DNA from: Nannocystis bainbridge
Lineage (GTDB): Bacteria; Myxococcota_A; Polyangia; Nannocystales; Nannocystaceae
Direction: 5' to 3'
Length of the DNA: 64,000 bases
NCBI RefSeq assembly: GCF_028368995.1
Contig: NZ_JAQNDL010000001.1
Coordinates: 620,001-684,000, forward strand
Positions 25,254 to 32,679 of this stretch are shown here, one piece after another. Numbering within the stretch: the first letter of the stretch is position 1; every line of letters starts with the position of its first letter. Position numbers and translations under genes: made by a program. Under the pieces are notes generated by a model that did not search any database, was not told where the DNA came from, and was given only the letters and a program-made list of their open reading frames with translations.

Positions 25254-26666
25254 CTGCTGGCCGACCCGCCGGTAGCGGACCCGGCACGGCGGGCGCGGGC
25301 CGACGATCAGGTTGGTGTAGTCGACCGGGTAGCTCGGGTCGAGCAGGTCGAACTCGAAGTTGCGCAGCAGGTGGCTCCACAGCGCGCGCAGCTGCAGCTG
25401 GGCGAACACGATGCCCATGCAGCGGTGGCGCCCGGCCCCGAACGCGATGTGGCCGTAGGGCCAGCGCTTGTCCTCCTCGCGGCCCGGCATGAAGCGGTCG
25501 GGGTCGAACCGGTGCGGCTCGGGGAACACCTCCGGCACCCGCTGACCGACCGCCGGCGAGGCGATGATCATGCTGCCCTCGGGCACCTGCTTGCCCTGGA
25601 ACTCGAACGCCTTGAGCACGCGACGCATCACCAGGATGATCGGCGGGTACAGGCGGAGGGCCTCCTTGATGGTGGCCTCGAGCAGCTTCATCTTCTGCAG
25701 GTCGTCGTAGGTGATGCGCTCGCGGTCGCCGAGGATCTCGCGCTGCTCGGCGACGAGGCGGCGGAAGATGTGCGGGTGCTGGGCCAGCAGCACCGCGATC
25801 CACGAGAACGTCACGCCGCTGGTGTGGTGGCCGGCGAACATGATCGTCAGGATGAGCCCCGTGATCTCGTCGACCGTCAGCTTGCGCCCGTCGGCGTAGC
25901 TCGACTCGACCAGCGTCTGCAGGATGTCCTCGTGGGTGTGCGCGTCGGAGCGGCGCTCGGCGACGATCTTCTCGATCAGCTCGACCATCTTGACCCGCGC
26001 CTTGTCGCGCCGGCGCATGGCCGGCAGCGGCAGGTACGGGGCGAAGAACGAGATGACGTTGATCCCGCCCTCGAGGTCGGCGTACAGCTCGGAGAACTCC
26101 TTGCTGAGCTTGAACCGCATCTTGTCGCCGAGCAGGCAGCGGGTCGACGTGTAGAGCGTCACCTCGTTGCCGACCTCGAGCATGTTGACCTCGCCGGTCT
26201 GGCCCCACTTGCCGAAGAAATGCTCCGACTCGGCGATGAAGCCGTCGGTGTAGGTCCGCAGCCGGCTCTCGCGCAGCGCCCCGTGGAAGAAGCCGAGCTG
26301 CTCCTTCATGATCTGCGGCTCGGCGTCGTAGGCGATGCCCTTGCCGAACACCGGCGTCATCAGCTGGTACGCCTCGCGCTGGCTGACCTCGTCGTCGCGG
26401 AAGCGGAAGTACTTCTCCTGCGCCGCGTGGCCGGTCATCACCACGCCGAGGGTGCCCGGCAGGCGCACGCAGAAGATGTCGCCGAACATGTCGCGCCCGC
26501 GCTGGACCATCGCCACCGGGTTCGAGCGCAGCTCGCCCGCGTGGCCGACGAACGGCAGGCCGCCCGGCAACATGGGCGGCAAGTTGGGGAGGTCGAGCGG
26601 GAGCGGGCGCAGCGTCGACAGCAACGTCGTCGCCGTCTGACGCACGTGTTCGGGGACCGTGAGCAT
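25239..26666 (-). CDS. cyp51: Sterol 14-alpha-demethylase (CYP51)
   Basis: 475 aa cytochrome P450. CYP51 hallmarks: the B'-helix signature YQLMTPVFGKGIAYDAEP and the I-helix FAGHHTSGVTFSW. General P450 motifs: EALRLYP (ExxR) and the haem-ligand loop FGAGRHRCMG. It removes the 14-alpha-methyl of lanosterol-type sterols with O2 and electrons from a redox partner. It is the first gene of a leftward operon with EXPERA and Rieske genes, 10 bases apart and 4 overlapping. Sterol-producing Nannocystis-type myxobacteria are established, which supports the call. No N-terminal membrane anchor is obvious, but residues 28-37 have the Pro-rich hinge. Confidence 0.93.
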   Translation of the reverse strand: MLTVPEHVRQTATTLLSTLRPLPLDLPNLPPMLPGGLPFVGHAGELRSNPVAMVQRGRDMFGDIFCVRLPGTLGVVMTGHAAQEKYFRFRDDEVSQREAYQLMTPVFGKGIAYDAEPQIMKEQLGFFHGALRESRLRTYTDGFIAESEHFFGKWGQTGEVNMLEVGNEVTLYTSTRCLLGDKMRFKLSKEFSELYADLEGGINVISFFAPYLPLPAMRRRDKARVKMVELIEKIVAERRSDAHTHEDILQTLVESSYADGRKLTVDEITGLILTIMFAGHHTSGVTFSWIAVLLAQHPHIFRRLVAEQREILGDRERITYDDLQKMKLLEATIKEALRLYPPIILVMRRVLKAFEFQGKQVPEGSMIIASPAVGQRVPEVFPEPHRFDPDRFMPGREEDKRWPYGHIAFGAGRHRCMGIVFAQLQLRALWSHLLRNFEFDLLDPSYPVDYTNLIVGPRPPCRVRYRRVGQQSAGT

Positions 26667-27100
26667 CGAGGGGCACGCTACCGCAAGCCCCCGCGCCGAC
26701 GCCCGCGCGGCGGCTGTGAGAGAACTTCACGCGTCGACGCCGCGGACGCAGGCGGTCCACAGGTCCAGATCGCCCGCTTCGGCGTCCGCGACCGCGGCCG
26801 TGTGCGCGGCGCCAGGTGACTTCGCTTCGACGCGCGTCGCCCGGGCCACGGCCGCCTACGCCCGCGTTTGTCCTGGCCCTGCGAACCGCCGCGCACACGC
26901 CCCCGGCCGCGCCCGTTCGGGGCTTTCCCCAGCCGGAAGCTCGCGGTCTGGCCCGGGCGCTGCCACGCCCCCGACAGTGATCGGCGCCACACTGCTGCGC
27001 GCCGCCCCGATCGCGTCGAGCGGCAGCAAAAATCGCGGCCTACGCGTCGGCGCCAATTTGTCCCCGGTCCGCGAGGCCGCGCCTCCACGGCGAAGGACCT
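26667..27100. other. Intergenic, upstream of the sterol operon
   Basis: 434 bases between two leftward genes. It should contain the CYP51 promoter. All frames look like non-coding shadow (Arg/Pro/Ala-rich). No operator or hairpin stands out. Confidence 0.45.
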
Positions 27101-27472
27101 TCAATCGCGCGTGTACCACCACGCCCACGCCAGCAGCACCAGCTGCAGCGGCACCCGCACCCACAGCGCCGTCTGCGACGCCGGCAGCCCCTCGACCTGC
27201 ACGCCCGCCACCGCGTGGTGGATGTTGGCCGGCCACATCGCCAGCAACAGCGCGAACACCCCCCAGGCCGCCGCCTTGCGCGTGCGCGGGACCAGCAGCC
27301 CGAGCCCGCCGGCGATCTCGAGCACGCCGGTGATCAGCACCAGCTCGTAGTGCCACGGCAACTGCGGCGGCATGATCGCCATGAACCGGTCCGGGATCAC
27401 GAAATGCCCGACCCCCGCCGCGATCAGCAGCGCCGCCAGCACCCCCAGGAGCACCCGCTTCGGGATCGACAT
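27101..27472 (-). CDS. DoxX-family membrane protein
   Basis: 123 aa from ATG 27472 (MSIPKRVLLGVLAALLIAAG); eleven extra codons upstream lack similarity. Four hydrophobic helices and DoxX-type features: VGHFVIPDRFMAIMPPQLPW, then LVLITGVLEIAGGLGLLVPR. These small inner-membrane proteins are linked to redox stress and quinones, and their exact role is unclear. It ends 434 bases upstream of CYP51 on the same strand and is divergent from the crotonase gene (start codons 60 bases apart). Confidence 0.8.
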   Translation of the reverse strand: MSIPKRVLLGVLAALLIAAGVGHFVIPDRFMAIMPPQLPWHYELVLITGVLEIAGGLGLLVPRTRKAAAWGVFALLLAMWPANIHHAVAGVQVEGLPASQTALWVRVPLQLVLLAWAWWYTRD

Positions 27473-27531
27473 CCGGCCAGTGTGACAGATCGCCGCGCGC
27501 CTCACAGCGCCCGCGCGCTACCCTCCCGCGC

Positions 27532-28332
27532 ATGGAGCTCACCGACGTCCGCTACGACCGCGAGGGTGCGACCGCCCTCGTCACCCTCGATCGCCCCGCC
27601 GCGCGCAACGCCTACAGCGAGGCGATGGTCGAGAGCCTGGTGCACGCGATCGACCTCGCCGAGCGCGACGAGGCCGTGCGCGTCGTCATCCTCACCGGCG
27701 CCGGCCCGGCCTTCTCCGCCGGCGGCGACCTCAAGCGCATGCTCAACAAGGAGGGCATGTTCGCCGGCGGGCCAGCCGAGCTGCGCCGCCAGTACGTCGA
27801 CGGGATCCAGCGGATCTCGCGGCGCCTGGCGCTGACCGACAAGCCGATCGTGGCCGCCCTCAACGGCCCGGCGATCGGCGCGGGGCTCGACCTGGCGTGC
27901 ATGTGCGACCTGCGACTGGCCGCCCGCGGGGCCCAGTTCGGCTCGACCTTCGTCAAGGTCGGCCTGGTCCCCGGCGACGGCGGGGCCTACTTCCTGGCCC
28001 GCACGATCGGCTTCTCGCGCGCGCTCGAGCTCATGCTGACCGCCCGCGTGATCGACTGCGACGAGGCGCTGCGGATCGGCCTGGTCCACCGCGTGGTCGA
28101 GCCCGACGAGCTGCTGCCCGCCGCCCGCGCCCTGGCCTCCGAGCTGGCCGCCCTGCCCCCGGTGGCCCTGCGCCTGACCAAGCGCGCCGCCTACCGCAGC
28201 CACGAGGTCGGCCTCGACGCCGCGCTCGAGCTGGCCGCGACCTACCAGGGCGTGGCCCAGACCACCGCCGACCACCGCGAGGCCGTCGCCGCGATGCTCG
28301 AGCGCCGCCCGCCCCGCTTCACCGGCGAGTGA
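27532..28332 (+). CDS. Enoyl-CoA hydratase/isomerase (crotonase) family protein
   Basis: 266 aa. Crotonase fold with the CoA oxyanion-hole segments FSAGGDLKRM and LNGPAIGAGLDLACMCD. Of the two catalytic glutamates of true hydratases, the first position is Asp (GAGLD) and the second is not Glu (GSTFVKVG); an Asp is present in LVPGDGG. This pattern recalls dienoyl-CoA isomerase-like members, so the reaction is open: hydratase, isomerase or other acyl-CoA chemistry. The neighbours give no pathway. A 14-bp repeat array starts right after the stop. Confidence 0.85.
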   Translation: MELTDVRYDREGATALVTLDRPAARNAYSEAMVESLVHAIDLAERDEAVRVVILTGAGPAFSAGGDLKRMLNKEGMFAGGPAELRRQYVDGIQRISRRLALTDKPIVAALNGPAIGAGLDLACMCDLRLAARGAQFGSTFVKVGLVPGDGGAYFLARTIGFSRALELMLTARVIDCDEALRIGLVHRVVEPDELLPAARALASELAALPPVALRLTKRAAYRSHEVGLDAALELAATYQGVAQTTADHREAVAAMLERRPPRFTGE

Positions 28333-28333
28333 G

Positions 28334-28410
28334 CTGTTTCCAAGGGACATGTCCTCCAGGGCATGGCCTCAAGGACATGCCCCATCGAGCATGTCCCTGC
28401 GGTCCGCCGG
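28334..28410. repeat. 14-bp-period repeat array after the crotonase stop
   Basis: Units at 28334 (CTGTTTCCAAGGGA), 28348 (CATGTCCTCCAGGG), 28362 (CATGGCCTCAAGGA), 28376 (CATGCCCCATCGAG), 28390 (CATGTCCCTGCGGT) and 28404, all exactly 14 apart. It fills the space between convergent stops at 28332 and 28413. Confidence 0.9.
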
Positions 28411-28412
28411 GC

Positions 28413-28871
28413 TCACGAACCGAAGCAGTGCACCGCGCCCTCGATCTCGCCCGGGCAGTCGCTGTTGTTGCACGCGTCGACGTGATCGCCGCCGCAGAAC
28501 GGCTGGCACGCCGCGGCGCACGGATAGCCCGGCACGCACCCGTCGGGGTTGGGCAGGCACGCCGGCAGAGCGACCCCGCACTGGCCGTCGAAGCTCTGCA
28601 CGCACACCTCATCGTCGGCGCAGCCGCACGGGTTCGCGTCCTCGGTGGTCGCCTGGCCCGTCGTCGACGGCGCCCCGGTCGTGCTCGTGCTCGTGCTCGT
28701 GGTCGGCGCGTCGGCGGTGCTGCTGCTCGTGGTGCTGCTGCCCGTCGTCGTCGTCCCGGCGGCCGTCGTGCTCGTATCGGATGTCGAGGCGCTGGTGGTG
28801 TCGCTCTGCGGACCGCAGGCGGCCGTCAGCGCGAAGGCGAGGCCGATGATTGGATGTGTCGATACAGACAT
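28413..28871 (-). CDS. Cys-rich lipoprotein with Ser/Thr linker
   Basis: 152 aa. Lipobox in IIGLAFALTAAC, then about 60 residues of Ser/Thr (TTAAGTTTTGSSTTSSSTAD), then a small Cys-rich module of about 70 aa with about eleven cysteines (NPCGCADDEVC, CGVALPACLPNPDGC, CNNSDCPG). The module looks like a knottin or EGF-like disulphide-bonded fold, but no family is certain. Surface location is likely. It starts 4 bases after the stop of the S24/S26-like gene. Confidence 0.7.
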   Translation of the reverse strand: MSVSTHPIIGLAFALTAACGPQSDTTSASTSDTSTTAAGTTTTGSSTTSSSTADAPTTSTSTSTTGAPSTTGQATTEDANPCGCADDEVCVQSFDGQCGVALPACLPNPDGCVPGYPCAAACQPFCGGDHVDACNNSDCPGEIEGAVHCFGS

Positions 28872-28875
28872 GGCG

Positions 28876-29181
28876 TCACGGCTCGACGGCCACCAGCCGG
28901 CCGAAGATCGCGTGCCCGCCGATCCAGCCGTTGATCTTGCCGTGGTTGTTGCCGATCTGATATCGGCCGTCGCTGGCGATGGCCTTGACGATGTGGAGAT
29001 AGTCGGCGCCGCGGATCTGGCACAGCACGACGTCGCCGGTCTCGAGCTTTTCGAGGTCGATCGGCTCGACGGTGCACAGCTGACCCGACTTGATCCGCGG
29101 CGTCATCGAGTTCCCGTGGGGTCGGAACTTGACCGTCGTACCGGCGCGCAGCTTTTCGATGTGATAACGGGCCCAGCCCAT
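28876..29181 (-). CDS. S24/S26-type peptidase-like small protein
   Basis: 101 aa. GNSMTP carries the nucleophile-type Ser25, and LHIVKAI carries the candidate general-base Lys66, 41 residues later, close to the LexA/signal-peptidase spacing. GDVVLCQI matches the conserved GDxV strand. It has neither a DNA-binding domain nor a membrane anchor, so it is a bare catalytic domain. It may cleave a partner; activity is not certain. It is divergent from the RNA polymerase-like gene (56 bases between starts) and heads a two-gene unit with the Cys-rich lipoprotein. Confidence 0.65.
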   Translation of the reverse strand: MGWARYHIEKLRAGTTVKFRPHGNSMTPRIKSGQLCTVEPIDLEKLETGDVVLCQIRGADYLHIVKAIASDGRYQIGNNHGKINGWIGGHAIFGRLVAVEP

Positions 29182-29237
29182 GATGCGGCGAGGATGCCCG
29201 CTTTCGCCGCCAGGCGCATCTGCGTATCCTTCGCGGC

Positions 29238-31256
29238 GTGCCGGTCCCCCCCGACCTCCGCGCCCTGCTCGACGCTTTCTTCGCGCCTGCCCCCGGAGCC
29301 GGGCCGCTCGCGCTCCTGCACGCCGCGGCCGAGCTGCGCGCGCGCTCGAGCGGCGCGCTCACGAGCGGCGCGATGTTCGAGCTCCAGCGCCCGCTCGTGG
29401 GCGGCCCCTGGTGCCCGCGGCTGTTCGGCCCCATCGAGTCGCTGCGCTGCGGCTGCGGCCGGCTCGTCGGCCCCGAGCACCGCGGCGAGACCTGCGAGGG
29501 CTGCCACGTGCTCTGCACCGACGAGCCCCTGCGCGACCGACGAGTCGCCCACCTCGAGGTCTCGTTCGGCCTGGTCCACCCGGCGCTCGCGCCCCGCATC
29601 GCCGACCTGCTCGGCCTCGACTTCGATGAGCTGCGCGCCGTGCTGCTCGGCGAGGCCGTGTTCCTCGCCGACGGCCAGTTGGTCGCGCACGAGCACCACG
29701 GCATCGACTGGGACGACGAGATGTCCTACGAGACAGGTGTGGCCGCGATCCGCCGGCGCCTGGCGACCGCCGTCGATCCCGAGCTCGCGGCCGCCGGCCT
29801 GTCCGCCACGGCCCTCGTGCTCACCAGCGTGCCGATCCCGCCGCCCGGCGAGCGCCCGCTGGTTCACTCGCCGCACCTCGACGAGGACCGGTGGTTCCGC
29901 GAGCTGTGGTCGGTGCAGGTCGGCCGCGACAACGAGGCGATCGCCGCGCTGGCCGCCCGCGCGCTCCGCAGCGAGCGCCTGCTCGAGCTCGGGGCCCCGA
30001 AGATCCTGCTGGACCGCGACTGCGCCGAGGCCCAGCAGGACTTCGAGGCCATGCTCGAGCTGCTGGCGCGCCCGTCCGACGACCCCGGCCGCGCCCCCGA
30101 TCCGCGGCTGTCCGGCTGGCGCCCCGCCCCGCACCTCGGCGACGACGCGGACCACGTCCCCGGCGCTCCCTATCGGTTCCGCCTCGCCGGCGCCCCGCCG
30201 GTCAGCGAAGCGGACGACCGCGACACCCACCACCGCGCCCCGCTGCGCCCCGAGGTCCCGCGCGCCTGCGTGCTCGCCGACGGCGACCGCGCCCTGATCC
30301 AGCTCGGCTACGCGCTGCTGCTCGTGCACTGGCCCACGGGACATGTCCTTTGGGTCATGCCGGCGGCCGAGGCCCGGCTGCTCGGCGCGCGCGGCGACTG
30401 GGCCCTGTTCGGCGCCAAGTACGGGCGCCAGCTCGACGCCGAGGATCCGACGCTGCTGCACGGCCTTTACGCCCTCGACCTGTCCTCCGGGACATGGCTC
30501 GAAGGCCCTTATCCGGACCACCTGCCGGCGATCTTCGTCGAGAAGGGCGAGCCCGAGGACGCGTGGCTGTCCGACTGGCGCGGCCAGCGAGGGGCCCCGG
30601 GCGCCGAGGACCTCTCGGGCGACCGCCCCGACGAGTGGGCCCGCAGCCCCGATCACCGCTTCGTGTGGATGTCGTCGAGCCCCGACGACGGCGCCGTCCT
30701 CGACAGCGAGCGCGGCGTCGCAGTGCTCATGATCAGCCAGATGCGCGAGCCGGCCGCGGACGATGTGCCGACGGTCGCGCTGACCGGCCCCGAGCGCGAC
30801 GAGAACGGGGAGATCGAGCATCAAGTCGCCCCGGGCATCGCCCTCGCCCGGGTCGGCGAGGAGTGGCGGATCCTCGTGCCGGGCGGCCTGCTGCGCCGCG
30901 ACGGCCAGGTCGCGCTCGAGTTCACCGAGGCCGCGATCGAGGGCGCCAGCTTCGACAGCGCCGGCGCGCGCCTGCTGCTGGTCAACCGCGAGGCGCTGCA
31001 CGTCGTCGAAGTCGAACGGGGGCAGCTGCTCGGGCAGCTCGACCTGCGCCCGCTGGGGCCCGCGCTGGCGCTGCCCGAGTGCGTGCCGGAGGCGCTCGCC
31101 GACCTCGTCCTGGCCCACCACGGCACCCTGGCCGCCGCCCTCACGCAGCCCGACGACGCCCTGCGCGCGCTCGGCCTCGACGACGAACAGCTGGCCGCTC
31201 TGCGCGCCGAGCGACCGCCGCCGCTGCCGGGCCAGCTCGATTCGACATGCCCTTGA
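29238..31256 (+). CDS. Free-standing RNA polymerase beta' (RpoC) N-terminal-like protein with C-terminal propeller-like domain
   Basis: 672 aa, GTG start. Residues about 45-140 align with the beta' zinc-finger and clamp start: WCPRLFGPIESLRCGCGRL, HRGETCEGC, then DRRVAHLEVSFGLVHPAL; compare beta' LFCARIFGP...CLCGK...CEKCGVEV...RMGHIELA. The four zinc cysteines are at 71, 73, 86 and 89. RIADLLGLDFDELRAVLLGEA, VLTSVPIPPPGERPLV, and LLELGAPKILLDRD followed by EAQQDFEAMLELL match further beta' N-terminal blocks in the right order. The NADFDGD catalytic part is absent. From about 330 the protein becomes beta-rich and propeller-like. It is not a fragment of rpoC, because the C-terminus is a different domain. 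Function unknown. Three 14-bp repeat sites are read through. Confidence 0.75.
   Translation: MPVPPDLRALLDAFFAPAPGAGPLALLHAAAELRARSSGALTSGAMFELQRPLVGGPWCPRLFGPIESLRCGCGRLVGPEHRGETCEGCHVLCTDEPLRDRRVAHLEVSFGLVHPALAPRIADLLGLDFDELRAVLLGEAVFLADGQLVAHEHHGIDWDDEMSYETGVAAIRRRLATAVDPELAAAGLSATALVLTSVPIPPPGERPLVHSPHLDEDRWFRELWSVQVGRDNEAIAALAARALRSERLLELGAPKILLDRDCAEAQQDFEAMLELLARPSDDPGRAPDPRLSGWRPAPHLGDDADHVPGAPYRFRLAGAPPVSEADDRDTHHRAPLRPEVPRACVLADGDRALIQLGYALLLVHWPTGHVLWVMPAAEARLLGARGDWALFGAKYGRQLDAEDPTLLHGLYALDLSSGTWLEGPYPDHLPAIFVEKGEPEDAWLSDWRGQRGAPGAEDLSGDRPDEWARSPDHRFVWMSSSPDDGAVLDSERGVAVLMISQMREPAADDVPTVALTGPERDENGEIEHQVAPGIALARVGEEWRILVPGGLLRRDGQVALEFTEAAIEGASFDSAGARLLLVNREALHVVEVERGQLLGQLDLRPLGPALALPECVPEALADLVLAHHGTLAAALTQPDDALRALGLDDEQLAALRAERPPPLPGQLDSTCP
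29720..29742. repeat. 14-bp repeat unit inside the beta'-like gene
   Basis: GATGTCCTACGAGA (29720-29733) then CAGGTGTGG in phase. It is read as EMSYETGV in the beta'-like domain. Confidence 0.6.
30328..30369. repeat. 14-bp repeat units inside the beta'-like gene
   Basis: ACTGGCCCACGGGA (30328), CATGTCCTTTGGGT (30342) and CATGCCGGCGGCCG (30356). They are read in frame as WPTGHVLWVMP near the domain junction. Confidence 0.75.
30479..30520. repeat. 14-bp repeat units inside the beta'-like gene
   Basis: CCTGTCCTCCGGGA (30479), CATGGCTCGAAGGC (30493) and CCTTATCCGGACCA (30507). They are read as DLSSGTWLEGPYPD in the propeller-like part. Confidence 0.7.
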
Positions 31257-31311
31257 GGCCATGTACAATTCTTCATGTCCTAAGAGACATGCCCGAAGCG
31301 ACAGCTTCGCC
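31246..31311. repeat. 14-bp-period repeat array overlapping the beta'-like gene's stop
   Basis: Units at 31246 (CATGCCCTTGAGGC), 31260 (CATGTACAATTCTT), 31274 (CATGTCCTAAGAGA), 31288 (CATGCCCGAAGCGA) and 31302. The TGA stop (31254-31256) lies within the first unit. Confidence 0.9.
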
Positions 31312-31668
31312 CGCCGCTCGGTGATGGCGCCCGCAGGATCGCCGGCGGACGCGTGAAGGCGAACTGCGCCGCGCGAACCCGACCGCTCGACCGCTACGAA
31401 ATGGATCGAGACACCGCCATGCGCGCCGCGGTTTCTCTGTCGTCGCTCGTATCGACCCCTTGCTCGCGGGAGGACCTCACCACCGCGGCGACCCCCGGCG
31501 CGGCGCGGTTCGGCCTGAAACTTCGGGTCGACGGCAAGGGTCGTCATCGCCGTCGAGGGCCGCCATCGCGGCTGTTTTCGCGGGAGCGCCGCGCGGCCTC
31601 GATGCAGCGAATTCCCCATCGCGTTCGACTTGCTCGCCGGGCCACGATCGATCATTCTCCATCCCCGT
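31312..31668. other. Intergenic, upstream of a lipoprotein gene
   Basis: 357 bases with no convincing gene; open frames are Arg/Ser/Pro-rich shadows. It should contain the promoter of the lipoprotein at 31669. Confidence 0.4.
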
Positions 31669-32472
31669 ATGCATCGAATTACTTGTTGTCTTACCGTGAC
31701 CCTGATCGCCGCCTGCACCCCTGACAAAAACGACACCGACTCCTCGACTTCGTCGAGCACCTCGAGCTCGTCGACCGACGCCACCGGGCCAACCGACGCC
31801 ACCGTATCGACCGACGCGACTGACGCCACCGCCTCGACCGACGCCACCGACGCCACCGACGCCACCGACGCCACCGCGTCGGCCTCCAGCGCCGACCCCT
31901 CCGACACGATGCCGGGCACCACCGGCACCACCGGCGGCGAGGAGGACGAGTTCGGCTTCATCTGCGTGGAGTTGGTCAGGGCCGAGAGCGAGGAGAGCGA
32001 CCCGTTCGTGGGCACGGCCTCGATCTCCCTCACCCTCGAGCTCGATCCCTGCTTGCGCGACTTCTACACCGAGGCGCACCCCGAGTACGTGAGCGGGCCC
32101 GAGGGGCTCGCGGTGCTGGAGGAGTGGCGGGACCGGTTGTGCAGCGAGCCCGTCGTGGGTGGGCTGGTGTCCTGCGAGATCGATCAAATCGAGTTCGGTC
32201 TCGCCGATGACGCCCCGGCCACCCTGACCGTGGTCTACAAGGTGCTGGACGCGGCCCAGGTCGACGGGCGCATGCTGCTGTGGGGGCCGGCCCCGCTGGC
32301 GGAGCTCGCCGGCTGCGAGCCCAAAGCGCGGCTCACGACGCCGCTCAACCTGGTCGGCTTCCCCGAGAACGGCGGGCCGCTGTGGTCGGCGCAGAGCTGG
32401 GATAATCCGGTCGGGCTCGTCAAATCCGAGGCCAGCGGGTGCATCAAGGTCCAGGTGGCGAAGGCCCTGTGA
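31669..32472 (+). CDS. Lipoprotein with Thr-Asp-Ala repeat linker
   Basis: 267 aa. Lipobox in CCLTVTLIAAC, then a Ser/Thr/Asp linker in which GACGCCACC triplets repeat (TDATDATDATDA). The mature domain from about residue 95 is mixed alpha/beta with four to six cysteines (FGFICVELVRAESEE, RLCSEPVVGGLVSCEIDQIE, GCIKVQVAKAL). No family recognised. The linker design is shared with four other lipoproteins in the window. Confidence 0.7.
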   Translation: MHRITCCLTVTLIAACTPDKNDTDSSTSSSTSSSSTDATGPTDATVSTDATDATASTDATDATDATDATASASSADPSDTMPGTTGTTGGEEDEFGFICVELVRAESEESDPFVGTASISLTLELDPCLRDFYTEAHPEYVSGPEGLAVLEEWRDRLCSEPVVGGLVSCEIDQIEFGLADDAPATLTVVYKVLDAAQVDGRMLLWGPAPLAELAGCEPKARLTTPLNLVGFPENGGPLWSAQSWDNPVGLVKSEASGCIKVQVAKAL

Positions 32473-32615
32473 GGAGTCCATCCCCTGGCTGATGCTCGAC
32501 GGCGGCCCCCGGGTGCGCACGGCCGCGTCGGCTTCGACGCGGTCGCGCCCCGGCCCGCCAGCCCGGCCTTGACGACGCGCGGCGCGACGAGTCGGCGCCG
32601 ACCTTGCCGATCGAA

Positions 32616-32676
32616 CATGCCCGGGAGGACATGCTCTTCCAAGATGTCCTGTCAAACATGTCCGATGTGACAGCCG
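32616..32676. repeat. 14-bp-period repeat array with a one-base slip
   Basis: Units at 32616 (CATGCCCGGGAGGA), 32630 (CATGCTCTTCCAAG), 32644 (ATGTCCTGTCAAA, 13 bases, first C missing), 32657 (CATGTCCGATGTGA) and 32671. It lies just beyond the leftward stop at 32680. Confidence 0.85.
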
Positions 32677-32679
32677 ACG

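Noticed and set aside
29238..30300. Decayed fragment of rpoC
   Set aside because: The frame is intact, has normal codon use and continues into a different C-terminal domain, so it is a distinct gene rather than a pseudogene.
31353..31724. Frame of 123 codons upstream of the lipoprotein
   Set aside because: Arg/Ser/Pro-rich with no homology; it overlaps the lipoprotein start in another frame.
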